A DNA stretch of 64,000 nucleotides from Bacteroides pyogenes DSM 20611 = JCM 6294 (GCF_000428105.1 NZ_ATZH01000028.1:1-64000), one strand, 5' to 3'; positions 35,955 to 45,616 are shown, counted from the stretch's first letter. The notes: generated by a model from the letters alone, not told the origin. Numbers and translations are program-made.

Positions 35955-37859
35955 ATGGAATTAACGATTCTCATACTTCTCCTTCCCTTTCTCTCTTTCC
36001 TCATCACAGGCATCGGGGGAAAGCGGATGTCACACCGGACGGCGGGCACAATCGGCACACTGGTGTTGGGTGCGGTAACGCTTCTTTCGTACCTCACCGC
36101 TTTCCAATACTTCACCGCTCCGCGTCTCGGCGACGGCACATTGGCCACCATGATACCTTATAATGTCACATGGCTTCCTTTCACCGAGACGCTGCATTTC
36201 GATTTGGGCATTCTGCTCGATCCGATTTCCGTGATGATGCTCATCGTCATCTCCACCGTATCGCTCATGGTACACATCTACTCATTCGGCTATATGAAAG
36301 GCGAAAAGGGATTTCAGCGTTATTACGCCTTCCTTTCGCTGTTCACCATGTCGATGCTCGGACTGGTTGTTGCCACAAACATCTTCCAGATGTATCTCTT
36401 CTGGGAACTGGTAGGAGTCAGCTCCTACCTGCTGATCGGTTTCTACTACACAAAGGCCGCTGCGATTTCCGCCTCCAAGAAAGCGTTCATCGTTACACGC
36501 TTCGCCGATCTGGGGTTCCTTATCGGTATCCTGATTTACGGATACTACGGCGGTACCTTCGGTTTCACGCCCGATACAGTCTCACTAATCGGCGGAGGAG
36601 CGGCAATGCTTCCTCTGGCATTGGGACTGATGTTCATCGGCGGTGCGGGCAAGAGCGCCATGTTTCCTTTGCACATCTGGTTGCCCGATGCAATGGAAGG
36701 CCCCACACCCGTCAGTGCCCTGATACATGCCGCCACAATGGTAGTGGCGGGAGTATATCTGGTAGCCCGCATGTTTCCGCTCTTCATCGCCTATGCGCCC
36801 GACACGCTGCACATCGTAGCTTGGGTAGGAGCGTTCACCGCTTTCTATGCGGCGAGCGTAGCCTGTGTCCAGTCGGACATCAAACGCGTACTGGCCTTTT
36901 CCACCATTTCCCAAATCGGATTTATGATGGTGGCTTTGGGCGTTTGCACCTCTGCCGACCCTCATCACGGAGGGTTGGGATACATGGCCTCCATGTTCCA
37001 CCTCTTCACCCATGCCATGTTCAAGGCATTGCTCTTTCTCGGTGCGGGAAGCATCATCCATGCCGTACACTCCAACGAGATGTCGGCAATGGGCGGATTG
37101 CGCAAATACATGCCCGTCACCCATTGGACATTCCTGATTGCCTGTCTTGCCATCGCAGGCATCCCGCCGTTCTCGGGATTTTTCTCGAAAGACGAAATTC
37201 TTGCGGCATGCTTTGGGTACAGCCCGACAATGGGTTGGGTAATGACGGTTATCGCCGCCATGACGGCCTTCTATATGTTCCGTCTCTACTACGGCATCTT
37301 CTGGGGCAAGACGCAACAGCCCGCCGCCGACTCGCCATGCGAACAACGGCACGCTCCGCATGAAAGTCCGCTGACGATGACTTTCCCCCTTCTGTTCCTT
37401 GCAGGCGTGACTTGTGTGGCCGGCTTCATCCCTTTCGGACACTTTATCAACGCCGACGGATCGGTTTATGACATCCACCTCGACCGGACGGTAGCCGTAA
37501 CAAGCATCCTCGTTGCCCTGCTGTCGATAGCTCTGGCAACCTATATGTATAAAGGAGAAAAGCAATCCTTAGCGAATGCCCTTGCCGGACGCTTCGGCAG
37601 GTTGCATCGGGCTGCCTATCGCCGCTTCTACATCGACGAGGTTTACCGGTTTATCACTCACCGTATCATTTTCCGCTGCATCTCCGCTCCCATCGCATGG
37701 TGGGACCGCCATGTGGTAGACGGCTTCTTCGATTTCCTCGCATGGGCTACCGAAGCTGTGAGCGACGAGATACGCGGATTCCAGAGCGGACAAGTGCAAC
37801 AATACGCTTATGTATTCTTCTGCGGGGCGCTGGCGCTGATCCTGCTGTTAATTCTTTAA
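35955..37859 (+). CDS. nuoL: NADH-quinone oxidoreductase subunit L
   Basis: 634 residues. Antiporter-like proton-pumping subunit with about 16 spans and the C-terminal lateral helix. Landmarks: YMKGEKGFQRYYAFLSLF, LFWELVGVSSYLLIGFY with the key Glu, GKSAMFPLHIWLPDAMEGPTP with the Lys, and SALIHAATMVVAGVYLV. Followed 32 bases later by nuoM. Confidence 0.97.
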   Translation: MELTILILLLPFLSFLITGIGGKRMSHRTAGTIGTLVLGAVTLLSYLTAFQYFTAPRLGDGTLATMIPYNVTWLPFTETLHFDLGILLDPISVMMLIVISTVSLMVHIYSFGYMKGEKGFQRYYAFLSLFTMSMLGLVVATNIFQMYLFWELVGVSSYLLIGFYYTKAAAISASKKAFIVTRFADLGFLIGILIYGYYGGTFGFTPDTVSLIGGGAAMLPLALGLMFIGGAGKSAMFPLHIWLPDAMEGPTPVSALIHAATMVVAGVYLVARMFPLFIAYAPDTLHIVAWVGAFTAFYAASVACVQSDIKRVLAFSTISQIGFMMVALGVCTSADPHHGGLGYMASMFHLFTHAMFKALLFLGAGSIIHAVHSNEMSAMGGLRKYMPVTHWTFLIACLAIAGIPPFSGFFSKDEILAACFGYSPTMGWVMTVIAAMTAFYMFRLYYGIFWGKTQQPAADSPCEQRHAPHESPLTMTFPLLFLAGVTCVAGFIPFGHFINADGSVYDIHLDRTVAVTSILVALLSIALATYMYKGEKQSLANALAGRFGRLHRAAYRRFYIDEVYRFITHRIIFRCISAPIAWWDRHVVDGFFDFLAWATEAVSDEIRGFQSGQVQQYAYVFFCGALALILLLIL

Positions 37860-37891
37860 TTTGTAAATAGCTAAACAGTAAATAAAACAAG

Positions 37892-39376
37892 ATGAATTTC
37901 TTATCTATCTTTGTACTCATCCCCTTATTGATGCTTGCCGCACTATGGGCTGCACGGGGGATTAAAGCGATTCGGGGAGTGATGGTCGCCGGCGCATCGG
38001 CACTGCTCGCCGCTTCCATCATTCTGACATTCCTTTATCTGGAAGAACGCCATGCCGGGAATACGGCGGAGATGCTTTTCCGTGCCGACACGCTTTGGTA
38101 CGCACCGCTTCACATCGCCTATTCGGTAGGGGTCGACGGCATTTCGGTAGCCATGCTGCTGCTTTCTTCCATTATCGTCTTCACCGGAACATTCGCTTCA
38201 TGGCGCCTGCAACCGCTCACCAAAGAGTATTTCCTATGGTTTACGTTATTGTCGCTGGGCGTATTCGGATTCTTTATTTCCGTCGATCTCTTCACCATGT
38301 TCATGTTCTACGAAATAGCGTTGATCCCCATGTATCTGCTCATCGGTGTCTGGGGATCGGGGCGGAAGGAATATGCCGCCATGAAGCTGACGCTCATGCT
38401 GATGGGCGGTTCCGCTTTTCTGCTGATCGGTATTCTCGGCATCTTTTCCGGTTCGGGGGCAACAACGATGAATATCCTCGAGATTGCGCAGTTGCACAAC
38501 ATACCCTTCGAGCAGCAATGCATCTGGTTTCCGCTCACGTTCCTCGGCTTCGGAGTATTGGGAGCTCTTTTCCCGTTCCATACATGGAGTCCCGACGGCC
38601 ATGCTTCGGCCCCGACGGCAGTCTCCATGCTCCATGCCGGCGTGCTGATGAAGCTGGGAGGCTACGGATGTTTCCGCATAGCCATGTTCCTTCTGCCCGA
38701 AGCTGCTCAAGAACTTGCGTGGATATTCCTGATACTCACAGGCATCTCTGTGGTTTACGGAGCATTTTCCGCATGCGTGCAGACAGACCTGAAATACATC
38801 AATGCCTACTCTTCGGTTTCACATTGCGGACTGGTGCTGTTTGCCATCCTGATGCTGAACCGTACGGCGGCGACGGGTGCTATCCTTCAGATGTTGAGCC
38901 ACGGACTGATGACCGCTTTGTTCTTTGCCTTGATCGGCATGATTTACGGACGCACACATACGCGCGATGTTCGCCAACTTTCGGGTCTGATGAAGGTGAT
39001 GCCTTTTCTCAGCGTCTGCTACGTCATTGCCGGGCTTGCCAATCTGGGGCTTCCCGGACTGAGCGGCTTCGTTGCCGAAATGACCATTTTCGTAGGTTCG
39101 TTCCAGAATGCCGACGTATTCCACCGCACACTGACGGTTCTCGCCTGCTCATCGATCGTCATCACTGCCGTCTACATTCTGAGGCTGGTGGGAAAGATAC
39201 TCTACGGAACCTGCACCGACAAGCATCATCTTGAACTGACCGACGCCACATGGGATGAACGCGTAGCGGTGATCTGTCTCATTGTCTGTGTAGCCGGATT
39301 GGGACTCGCGCCTTTCTGGGTGAGCCGGATGATCGGCGAAAGCGTGATTCCCGTCGTTTCGCAGCTGATGCCGTAA
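37892..39376 (+). CDS. nuoM: NADH-quinone oxidoreductase subunit M
   Basis: 494 residues, 14 spans. Antiporter-like subunit with FMFYEIALIPMYLLIGVWG (essential Glu), LFPFHTWSPDGHASAPTAVS and SVSHCGLVLFAI. Proton pumping in the distal membrane arm. A frame-shifted shadow ORF of 379 codons covers it and should not be annotated. Confidence 0.97.
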   Translation: MNFLSIFVLIPLLMLAALWAARGIKAIRGVMVAGASALLAASIILTFLYLEERHAGNTAEMLFRADTLWYAPLHIAYSVGVDGISVAMLLLSSIIVFTGTFASWRLQPLTKEYFLWFTLLSLGVFGFFISVDLFTMFMFYEIALIPMYLLIGVWGSGRKEYAAMKLTLMLMGGSAFLLIGILGIFSGSGATTMNILEIAQLHNIPFEQQCIWFPLTFLGFGVLGALFPFHTWSPDGHASAPTAVSMLHAGVLMKLGGYGCFRIAMFLLPEAAQELAWIFLILTGISVVYGAFSACVQTDLKYINAYSSVSHCGLVLFAILMLNRTAATGAILQMLSHGLMTALFFALIGMIYGRTHTRDVRQLSGLMKVMPFLSVCYVIAGLANLGLPGLSGFVAEMTIFVGSFQNADVFHRTLTVLACSSIVITAVYILRLVGKILYGTCTDKHHLELTDATWDERVAVICLIVCVAGLGLAPFWVSRMIGESVIPVVSQLMP

Positions 39377-39422
39377 AACAGCCAATCAATCAATCGTTAT
39401 TCTATAAACAGTAAACAAAAAG

Positions 39423-40862
39423 ATGGATTATTCACAATTTCTATACATGCGGGAAGAACTTTCGCTCATCGTTGTCCTGCTCGTTCTTCTCCTCGCCGAC
39501 TTGTTCATGAGTCCGGACGCCCACAAGCAAACCGGAACTCCGGTTCTCAATACGGTACTCCCCGTAACGCTGATGACCCTCCACACCCTTATCAATCTGA
39601 TACCGGGACAGACGGCCGACGCTTTCGGCGGAATGTATCACTACGTGCCCATGCACACCATCGTAAAGTCGGTTCTGAACATAGGCACACTCATCGTTTT
39701 CCTGATGGCGCACGAATGGATGAAGCGCGAAGACACGGCATTTAAGCAAGGAGAGTTCTACGTACTCACAGTTTCCACCCTGTTCGGGATGTATCTGATG
39801 ATTTCCGCCGGGCACTTTCTGATGTTCTTCATCGGTCTGGAGACAGCTTCCATCCCGATGGCGGCACTGATCGCTTTCGACAAATACCGCCACCACTCGG
39901 CCGAAGCCGGTGCAAAGTACATCCTGACCGCCCTGTTCTCCAGCGCACTGCTGCTTTTCGGCCTGTCGATGATATACGGTTCGACGGGAACGCTTTACTT
40001 CGACGACCTTCCCGGACGTATCGACGGAAACCCTTTGCAGATTATGGCATTCGTGTTCTTCTTCACAGGCATGGCGTTCAAACTCTCGCTTGTTCCGTTC
40101 CATTTGTGGACGGCGGACGTGTACGAAGGCGCTCCGAGTGCGGTGACCGCCTATCTGAGCGTCGTCTCGAAAGGGTCTGCCGCCTTCGTGCTGATGACGG
40201 TTCTCATCAAAGTCTTTGCGCCGATGACAGACGACTGGCAAACGGTGCTTTACTGGGTAACGATTGTCACCATCACCATTGCCAACCTCTTTGCCATCCG
40301 CCAGCAGAACCTGAAACGCCTGATGGCATTCTCCAGTGTCTCGCAAGCAGGTTATATCATGCTGGGAGTTATCGGCGGAACCGCTCAGGGAATGACGGCA
40401 TTGGTATACTACGTATTGGTATATGCCGTGGCCAACCTCAGCGTATTCGCAGTAATCACCATCATAGCCCTGCGCAGCCATAAGTTCACGTTAGAGGAAT
40501 ATGCGGGGCTTTATCGCACCAATCCGAAAATCGCCCTGCTGATGACGCTGTCTCTCTTCTCGCTGGCAGGCATTCCGCCTTTCGCAGGTTTCTTCTCGAA
40601 GTTCTTTATCTTCATGTCCGCATTCAATGCCGGATTCCATCTGCCGGTGTTCATTGCACTCGTCAACACGGTGGTTTCGCTTTATTATTATCTGCTTATC
40701 GTGAAGGCAATGTATATCACTCCATCAGACAATCCCGTCCCGACGTTCCGCAGCGACGCTTTCACCCGATGGGCATTGGCGCTTTGTGTCATCGGCATCG
40801 TAGGGCTGGGCATTGCAAGCATTGTCTATCAGACCATCGACAAGTTTGCTTTCGGCATATAG
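39423..40862 (+). CDS. nuoN: NADH-quinone oxidoreductase subunit N
   Basis: 479 residues, about 14 spans. Antiporter-like subunit: [40 protein letters not shown] and [17 protein letters not shown]. It is the last gene of the ten-gene, eleven-subunit set A-B-CD-H-I-J-K-L-M-N. The operon then runs into the hairpin at 40938-40980. Confidence 0.97.
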   Translation: MDYSQFLYMREELSLIVVLLVLLLADLFMSPDAHKQTGTPVLNTVLPVTLMTLHTLINLIPGQTADAFGGMYHYVPMHTIVKSVLNIGTLIVFLMAHEWMKREDTAFKQGEFYVLTVSTLFGMYLMISAGHFLMFFIGLETASIPMAALIAFDKYRHHSAEAGAKYILTALFSSALLLFGLSMIYGSTGTLYFDDLPGRIDGNPLQIMAFVFFFTGMAFKLSLVPFHLWTADVYEGAPSAVTAYLSVVSKGSAAFVLMTVLIKVFAPMTDDWQTVLYWVTIVTITIANLFAIRQQNLKRLMAFSSVSQAGYIMLGVIGGTAQGMTALVYYVLVYAVANLSVFAVITIIALRSHKFTLEEYAGLYRTNPKIALLMTLSLFSLAGIPPFAGFFSKFFIFMSAFNAGFHLPVFIALVNTVVSLYYYLLIVKAMYITPSDNPVPTFRSDAFTRWALALCVIGIVGLGIASIVYQTIDKFAFGI

Positions 40863-40937
40863 AAATGCTGCTGTCGGTAATCTTTAAAGAGCTTTGGAAA
40901 TCCAATACTCTTTGGTAGGTATCAAAATTCCATAAAT

Positions 40938-40980
40938 AAAAAAATCCCGGGAAAACCACATGGTCATTCCCGAGATTTTT
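40938..40980. terminator. Bidirectional terminator between nuoN and a small membrane protein gene
   Basis: AAAATCCCGGGAA (40941-40953) pairs with TTCCCGAGATTTT (near 40967-40979) with one mismatch; an A-run precedes and a T-run follows. It serves the nuo operon on the plus strand and the 58-codon gene converging from the right. Confidence 0.75.
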
Positions 40981-40996
40981 AATTGTCTTTTATCAA

Positions 40997-41173
40997 TTAA
41001 TCGGTGATCTTTTTGTTGATAACGATATAGGATATAAGTCCTAATATAACGAGTACCATAGAGCCACCTAGAATGGAATTGTTGTTTACATTTCCTGTTA
41101 AGGAACAAATCAACAGAATAGCCACTCCAATCAAGATTAATATCAGTCCCAGATTCTTTAATAAGCCTTTCAT
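40997..41173 (-). CDS. 58-residue membrane protein, unknown
   Basis: ATG at 41173 to TAA at 40997. The product begins MKGLLKNLGLILILIGVAI and continues as a first hydrophobic span (about 7-25), a short polar loop GNVNNNS, a second span (about 34-52) and a basic end INKKITD. Two spans with a short loop and a terminator close behind support a real gene. Function unknown; similar two-span small proteins are widespread in Bacteroides. Confidence 0.7.
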   Translation of the reverse strand: MKGLLKNLGLILILIGVAILLICSLTGNVNNNSILGGSMVLVILGLISYIVINKKITD

Positions 41174-41313
41174 GTGTGTGTATTTTAATAGATTATTATT
41201 TTCCAGTCACAAATTAAAGCATAATTCTTTAACGGGCGAAATAAATTAGGTGAAAAAACTATTATGAGAATAGATTTCATTCATTTTATGAATCGCATTC
41301 CTTTTTCTTTCGT

Positions 41314-41760
41314 TTAATCTTTGGTGTTATAGAATATTTTTTTCAAAACTTCCTGTCCTACGCTTAATTCTTCCATTGTGATTCCTTGCAACGCCTCTCT
41401 TAATGTTTGGTTGGCTATAATACGCGTTTTTTCTTCCAGTTCTTTTCCGTCTCTGGTTAAATGAATGAGGTTTGTACGGCGGTCTTTTTTGTCGGAAATA
41501 CGTACGACCAGGTGTTGCTTTTCCATGTTGTCGATAAGACGTGTCATGCTGGGTTTGTCTTTAAAAGTTGCATTGCACAACTCTTGTTGGGTAATGCCGT
41601 CTTTTTCCCACAGGAAAATCAGTACGGTCCATTGCTCCGGACTGATTTCCAATCCGTTTTGTCGGAAGTTTCGATTTAACTTCCGATTGATCGCAGCAGA
41701 AACTTTGCCGTTTAAAATGGCAAATATAAGTCGGATATCAAAATTGAATTGCTCTATCAT
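41314..41760 (-). CDS. MarR-family transcriptional regulator
   Basis: 148 residues. Winged helix-turn-helix: SPEQWTVLIFLWEKDGITQQELCNATFKDKPSMTRLIDNMEKQHLV (about residues 45-90), then the wing RISDKKDRRTNLIHLTRDG, and dimer helices at both ends. The start at 41760 is preferred: the longer frame begins at 41787 inside the promoter box. No target gene is evident beside it; MarR proteins typically sense phenolic or oxidising compounds. Confidence 0.9.
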   Translation of the reverse strand: MIEQFNFDIRLIFAILNGKVSAAINRKLNRNFRQNGLEISPEQWTVLIFLWEKDGITQQELCNATFKDKPSMTRLIDNMEKQHLVVRISDKKDRRTNLIHLTRDGKELEEKTRIIANQTLREALQGITMEELSVGQEVLKKIFYNTKD

Positions 41761-41784
41761 GAAATGATTGTTTAAACAACCTTG

Positions 41785-41792
41785 CAAATATA
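41785..41792 (-). promoter_or_regulatory. Promoter -7 box of the MarR gene
   Basis: Minus-strand TATATTTG, 25 bases upstream of the ATG at 41760, matches TAnnTTTG and fixes the gene start. The -33 element is not clear. The region 41793-42092 is AT-rich and holds no gene. Confidence 0.6.
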
Positions 41793-42092
41793 CTTTACTT
41801 TTGGGATAATTCCTATTTATAGGATATAAAAAATCACTAAGGATTTGTTTCTTTTTTCCTTTTTATCTGTTATACTGCTTATAATAAATGCGTTTTTGGC
41901 CTTTTTTTCGTCTTTACTCGTCAGAATGCCGCATTTTGTATGCCTGTCATATTTATAAAGAAAGAATGATTATTGAAGGATACCGTTTCTTAAAAAACAT
42001 TTTCCTGAATCATTGAAACAAACGATTTATACGTATAAACCCTTTTTTAACCATTTGCGGCAATAAAAAGTATATTTAAATGGTTGTAAATG

Positions 42093-42123
42093 TTGGCAGT
42101 TCCGAATAAAATATCTAACTTTG
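42093..42123 (+). promoter_or_regulatory. Promoter of the rpsF-rpsR-rplI operon
   Basis: TTGG at 42093-42096 and TAACTTTG at 42116-42123 are 19 bases apart, a textbook match. The leader to rpsF is about 40 bases. Confidence 0.75.
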
Positions 42124-42169
42124 CACCCGCATTTAAAATAAAATAAACTATTTATTAATTAAAACGAGT

Positions 42170-42514
42170 ATGAATCAATACGAAACCGTTTTCATTTTAA
42201 CTCCCGTTTTATCTGATGTTCAGATGAAGGAAGCGGTAGAGAAATTCAAAGGTATTCTTCAGGAAGAAGGTGCTGAGATTATCAATGAAGAAAACTGGGG
42301 ATTGAAGAAATTGGCTTATCCAATTCAGAAAAAATCTACAGGTTTCTATCAACTGATCGAGTTCAATGCAGAGCCTACTGTAATTGATAAGTTGGAAATA
42401 AACTTCCGTCGTGACGAACGAGTTATCCGTTTCTTGACTTTCAAGATGGATAAATATGCAGCAGAATATGCCGCTAAGAGAAGAAGTGTAAAATCAAACA
42501 AAAAGGAGGATTAA
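42170..42514 (+). CDS. rpsF: 30S ribosomal protein S6
   Basis: 114 residues. Starts [21 protein letters not shown], with the S6 ferredoxin-like fold, [18 protein letters not shown] and a basic C-terminal tail. It binds 16S rRNA together with S18, encoded 2 bases downstream. A GGAGG sits at its end for the next gene. Confidence 0.97.
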   Translation: MNQYETVFILTPVLSDVQMKEAVEKFKGILQEEGAEIINEENWGLKKLAYPIQKKSTGFYQLIEFNAEPTVIDKLEINFRRDERVIRFLTFKMDKYAAEYAAKRRSVKSNKKED

Positions 42515-42516
42515 TC

Positions 42517-42789
42517 ATGGCACAACAAAATCAATCGGAAATCAGATATTTAACTCCGCCTTCAGTAGACGTTAAGAAGAAAAAGTACTGCCGTTTCAAA
42601 AAGAATGGCATCAAGTACATCGATTACAAAGATCCCGAATTCTTGAAGAAGTTCTTGAACGAACAGGGAAAAATCCTTCCGCGTCGTATTACAGGCACTT
42701 CTTTGAAGTTCCAACGTCGTATCGCGCAGGCTGTGAAGAGAGCCCGTCACTTGGCATTGTTGCCTTATGTAACTGACATGATGAAATAA
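42517..42789 (+). CDS. rpsR: 30S ribosomal protein S18
   Basis: 90 residues. Family blocks: [23 protein letters not shown] and [23 protein letters not shown]. Partner of S6 on the small-subunit platform. Followed by a clear GGAGGAGG ribosome-binding site for rplI. Confidence 0.97.
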   Translation: MAQQNQSEIRYLTPPSVDVKKKKYCRFKKNGIKYIDYKDPEFLKKFLNEQGKILPRRITGTSLKFQRRIAQAVKRARHLALLPYVTDMMK

Positions 42790-42803
42790 GGAGGAGGAAT
42801 AGT

Positions 42804-43247
42804 ATGGAAATTATATTGAAAGAAGACATCGCAAACTTGGGTTACAAGAATGATATCGTAAACGTGAAATCGGGTTACGGTCGTAATTATTTGATCCCGA
42901 CCGGAAAAGCTGTCATTGCTTCTCCTTCTGCAAAGAAAGTGCTGGCTGAAGAGCTGAAGCAGCGCGCTCATAAACTTGAGAAAATCAAGAAAGACGCTGA
43001 AGCAGTAGCTGCAAAATTGGAGGGCGTTTCTTTGACTATTGCAACAAAGGTAAGTTCAACCGGTACTATCTTCGGTTCTGTCGGAAATATCCAGATTGCT
43101 GAGGCTTTGGCTAAACTGGGTCATGAAATCGACAGAAAGATTATTGTTGTAAAAGATGCAGTGAAAGAAGTAGGAAGCTACAAGGCAATTGTAAAACTTC
43201 ACAAAGAGGTTTCTGTAGAAGTGCCTTTTGAAGTAGTAGCTGAATAA
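42804..43247 (+). CDS. rplI: 50S ribosomal protein L9
   Basis: 147 residues. The N-terminal L9 domain has VNVKSGYGRNYLIPTGKAV, then the long connecting helix (about 45-75) and the C-terminal domain (GTIFGSVGNIQIAEAL). The order S6-S18-L9 is conserved across bacteria. Closed by the hairpin at 43273. Confidence 0.97.
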   Translation: MEIILKEDIANLGYKNDIVNVKSGYGRNYLIPTGKAVIASPSAKKVLAEELKQRAHKLEKIKKDAEAVAAKLEGVSLTIATKVSSTGTIFGSVGNIQIAEALAKLGHEIDRKIIVVKDAVKEVGSYKAIVKLHKEVSVEVPFEVVAE

Positions 43248-43272
43248 GAAAACGAAGTTTTTCTAGATAAGG

Positions 43273-43312
43273 CAATGGCGGTTCATTCAACGTGAATCGC
43301 CATTGTTGTTTT
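43273..43312 (+). terminator. Terminator of the S6-S18-L9 operon
   Basis: CAATGGCG (43273-43280) pairs with CGCCATTG (43298-43305), with more pairs inside (GTTCA/TGAAT with a G-T pair), followed by TTGTTTTC. Confidence 0.75.
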
Positions 43313-43578
43313 CACATCGTTCTGATGAAATTACCGATATCGGCAATGTATGTAGATTGTGACACGAGATCGATATGCGTGGCGGTTGAAAAATTATTAT
43401 TATTTTGGGGGAGGAACGGCAAGTTGTAATTTATATTACAACTGTATGGTAAGTATATATCGAATCATGCATCGTTAGAAAGAGAGAACGTCTTTGGATT
43501 ATGAAAAGGCATAAAAAAAAGTCTGTCATGCTTTCGCATGGGCAGACTTTCAATTCTCTCCAGAGTTGTTGTTCTGAA
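43313..43578. other. Intergenic region with a 22-bp palindrome and a minus-strand terminator
   Basis: No gene seen. AGTTGTAAT (43422-43430) and ATTACAACT (43435-43443) form a perfect inverted repeat around TTAT. At 43513-43550 a stem built on AGTCTG/CAGACT with the loop side GCATG next to an A-run forms a terminator for the minus-strand lipoprotein gene. Confidence 0.6.
43513..43550 (-). terminator. Terminator of the small lipoprotein gene
   Basis: Read on the minus strand, AAAGTCTGCCCATGCG and its partner CATGACAGACTTTT form a long stem with a three- to five-base loop, ending in eight T. Confidence 0.8.
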
Positions 43579-43788
43579 TTATTCAGCTACTACAACTTCT
43601 ACGCTATCAGCTGTAAGAGTATCAACCATTTCGGCTGCTGCTTCAGCTGCTGCTGCTTCTACTGCTGCGATTGAATCAGCGATGCGGATTGAATCTGCAG
43701 TTGCTTTTGCTGCGTCTGCTGCTTTGTTACCACAAGATGCGAATGATACTGCTACGATAGCTACAGCCATCAAAACTAATTTTTTCAT
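43579..43788 (-). CDS. Small alanine-rich lipoprotein
   Basis: 69 residues. Signal MKKLVLMAVAIVAVSFASCG with lipobox FASC (Cys19). The mature part is an uninterrupted, Ala/Asp/Ser-rich amphipathic stretch (ADAAKATADSIRIADSIAAV and on), likely one helix or coiled coil, ending in a valine-rich VEVVVAE. The start at 43788 is chosen because the longer frame begins upstream of the promoter box at 43837. With its own promoter and strong terminator it is monocistronic. Role unknown; it may be a major-lipoprotein-like envelope spacer. Confidence 0.8.
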   Translation of the reverse strand: MKKLVLMAVAIVAVSFASCGNKAADAAKATADSIRIADSIAAVEAAAAEAAAEMVDTLTADSVEVVVAE

Positions 43789-43836
43789 TTTCTTTGCTTT
43801 TAAATTAATACAATCAATTGCTTTATTAAAACGTTG

Positions 43837-43844
43837 CAAAGGTA
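43837..43844 (-). promoter_or_regulatory. Promoter -7 box of the small lipoprotein gene
   Basis: Minus-strand TACCTTTG, about 48 bases upstream of the ATG at 43788. It excludes the in-frame start at 43908. Confidence 0.65.
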
Positions 43845-43942
43845 TACACTTTTTCAATAGGTTGTTCTTTAAAAGACGACTTTTTTTAAAAAAAAGGATA
43901 AAAAGCATATCTTTTACCCTTTTTTAGTCCTTTTAGAATCGA

Positions 43943-45616
43943 TTAATCTACTGCTATACTGTCGTATAAGTATCGTTTGATACTTCTTTTGGGTGTCTTT
44001 TCGAACTCTGTGGGGTAAAGTTGGATCTTGCTGATTTTCTCGTATGCCGCTACACTTCCGTTCAGGCTCTTTAAGTTCTCATTCATAATGGTTTCCAAAT
44101 TGGCCGGATTGTTGAGTCCGAGCGAATCTAACGCTTCATAATCGGCATATACCAATGCGACAAGTTTCTTGTTACGTTCGATGACAAGACTTTCGAGGAT
44201 GAACGGCATGTTGTTCAGCTTGCTTTCCAGTTCCTCAGGAAAAATATTCTGTCCGTTCGAGCTCAATATCATGCTCTTTAGGCGTCCGCGGATAAATATG
44301 TTACCGTTGGCATCCATCGTACCGAGGTCTCCGGTGCGCAGCCATCCGTCTTCGCTGAACACTTCGCGTGTCGCTTCTTCATTCTTATAATATCCTACCA
44401 TCACATTCTCGCCGCGCACTTGGATTTCTCCGAGTTCCGCATCCGGATTCTCCTTGTAAACACGGGCCTCCATGATGTCGAGTATTTTTCCTGAAGAACC
44501 CAATACGAATTCATTCCATGGAGAATAGCTGATGAGCGGCCCGCATTCGGTCATTCCGTAGCCGATGGTGAAAGGGAACTTGATTTTGTGGAAAAACTCT
44601 TCCACCTCTTTGTCCATGGCTGCACCACCGATGATGATTTCTTTAAACCGCCCTCCCAAGGCATCGATGAGTTTTTTCTTGATCTGACCGTAAATCTGGG
44701 CATCGAGCAGAGGGATATTCAACGCCCACTTCATACCTTTCTTATTGATAAGAGGCTGGATGATGTTCCGGTAGATCTTTTCGATAACCAACGGAACGGT
44801 GATGATGAGGTTGGGTTTCACTTCTTCAAAAGCCTTCATGATAATTTTGGGCGAAGGCGCCTTTCCGAGCAGCGTGACATGCGTGCCGACCGCCGTTGCC
44901 GTAAGAAAGTCGAAAGCGCATCCGTAAGCGTGAGCTAGCGGAAGGAACGAAAGCACTTTGTCGCCTCTTTTAAGCAATTCGGTCCGGATGCCGAAAGTTA
45001 CGTTTCCCGCCAGATTATTTCCGGTAAGCATTACGCCCTTGCTGAATCCGGTGGTTCCCGAAGTATAGTTCAGCAACATCACTTTGTCGTTCGACAGAGT
45101 TGTGTACTGTACATCCTCGCGGGTGAAGCCCTTCGGATAGGCACGGCGCATTTCCTTATCATGGTTTTTCAGAAATTTCTGTATCGTTTCCCCGTCGCGC
45201 TGGTAAAGGCAGCGAAAATCGCTCAAAGAAAATACGCCTCTTATTCCGGTCAACTTTTCTTCTTCCAGATTTTCCCAGATGGTATCGCTGGTAAACAGGA
45301 AAACTGATTCGGAATGATTGACGATGTGGTGGACATCGTTGGGGGTAAAGTCTTGCAGAATGGGAACAATGATGCCTCCGTAGGTGATGGTTGCCATATA
45401 GGCGATGCACCAATGAGCGTTGTTTTTGCCGATCACCGCAATCTTGTCGCCTCTGCGCAGACTGCAATGTTTGAATATTAAATGCAGCCGGGCTATTTTT
45501 TCGGCCACTTCGCCATACGAATATTGTGTATCTTCACCGTAGTCGGTGTAACAGGGCAAATCCCAATTTTCACGAAAACTGTTTTCGTATAGTTTGATAA
45601 AATTCTCTTTAATCAT
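43943..45616 (-). CDS. AMP-dependent acyl-CoA synthetase
   Basis: 557 residues. ANL-superfamily ligase: P-loop-like YTSGTTGFSKGVMLTGNNL (about residue 180), GYGMTECGPLISY, and RTGDLGTMDANGNIFIRGRLKSMIL linking to the small C-terminal domain. It activates a fatty acid via acyl-AMP to acyl-CoA. Most like long-chain-fatty-acid CoA ligases (FadD-type) of Bacteroidetes. The conserved catalytic lysine is expected near PKRSIKRYL at the C-terminus. Transcribed divergently from mtaB. Confidence 0.92.
   Translation of the reverse strand: MIKENFIKLYENSFRENWDLPCYTDYGEDTQYSYGEVAEKIARLHLIFKHCSLRRGDKIAVIGKNNAHWCIAYMATITYGGIIVPILQDFTPNDVHHIVNHSESVFLFTSDTIWENLEEEKLTGIRGVFSLSDFRCLYQRDGETIQKFLKNHDKEMRRAYPKGFTREDVQYTTLSNDKVMLLNYTSGTTGFSKGVMLTGNNLAGNVTFGIRTELLKRGDKVLSFLPLAHAYGCAFDFLTATAVGTHVTLLGKAPSPKIIMKAFEEVKPNLIITVPLVIEKIYRNIIQPLINKKGMKWALNIPLLDAQIYGQIKKKLIDALGGRFKEIIIGGAAMDKEVEEFFHKIKFPFTIGYGMTECGPLISYSPWNEFVLGSSGKILDIMEARVYKENPDAELGEIQVRGENVMVGYYKNEEATREVFSEDGWLRTGDLGTMDANGNIFIRGRLKSMILSSNGQNIFPEELESKLNNMPFILESLVIERNKKLVALVYADYEALDSLGLNNPANLETIMNENLKSLNGSVAAYEKISKIQLYPTEFEKTPKRSIKRYLYDSIAVD

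Noticed and set aside
40884..41108. 74-codon minus-strand frame overlapping the 58-residue membrane protein
   Set aside because: Its product lacks membrane or domain features and it runs through the terminator; the alternative frame from 41173 is much better.
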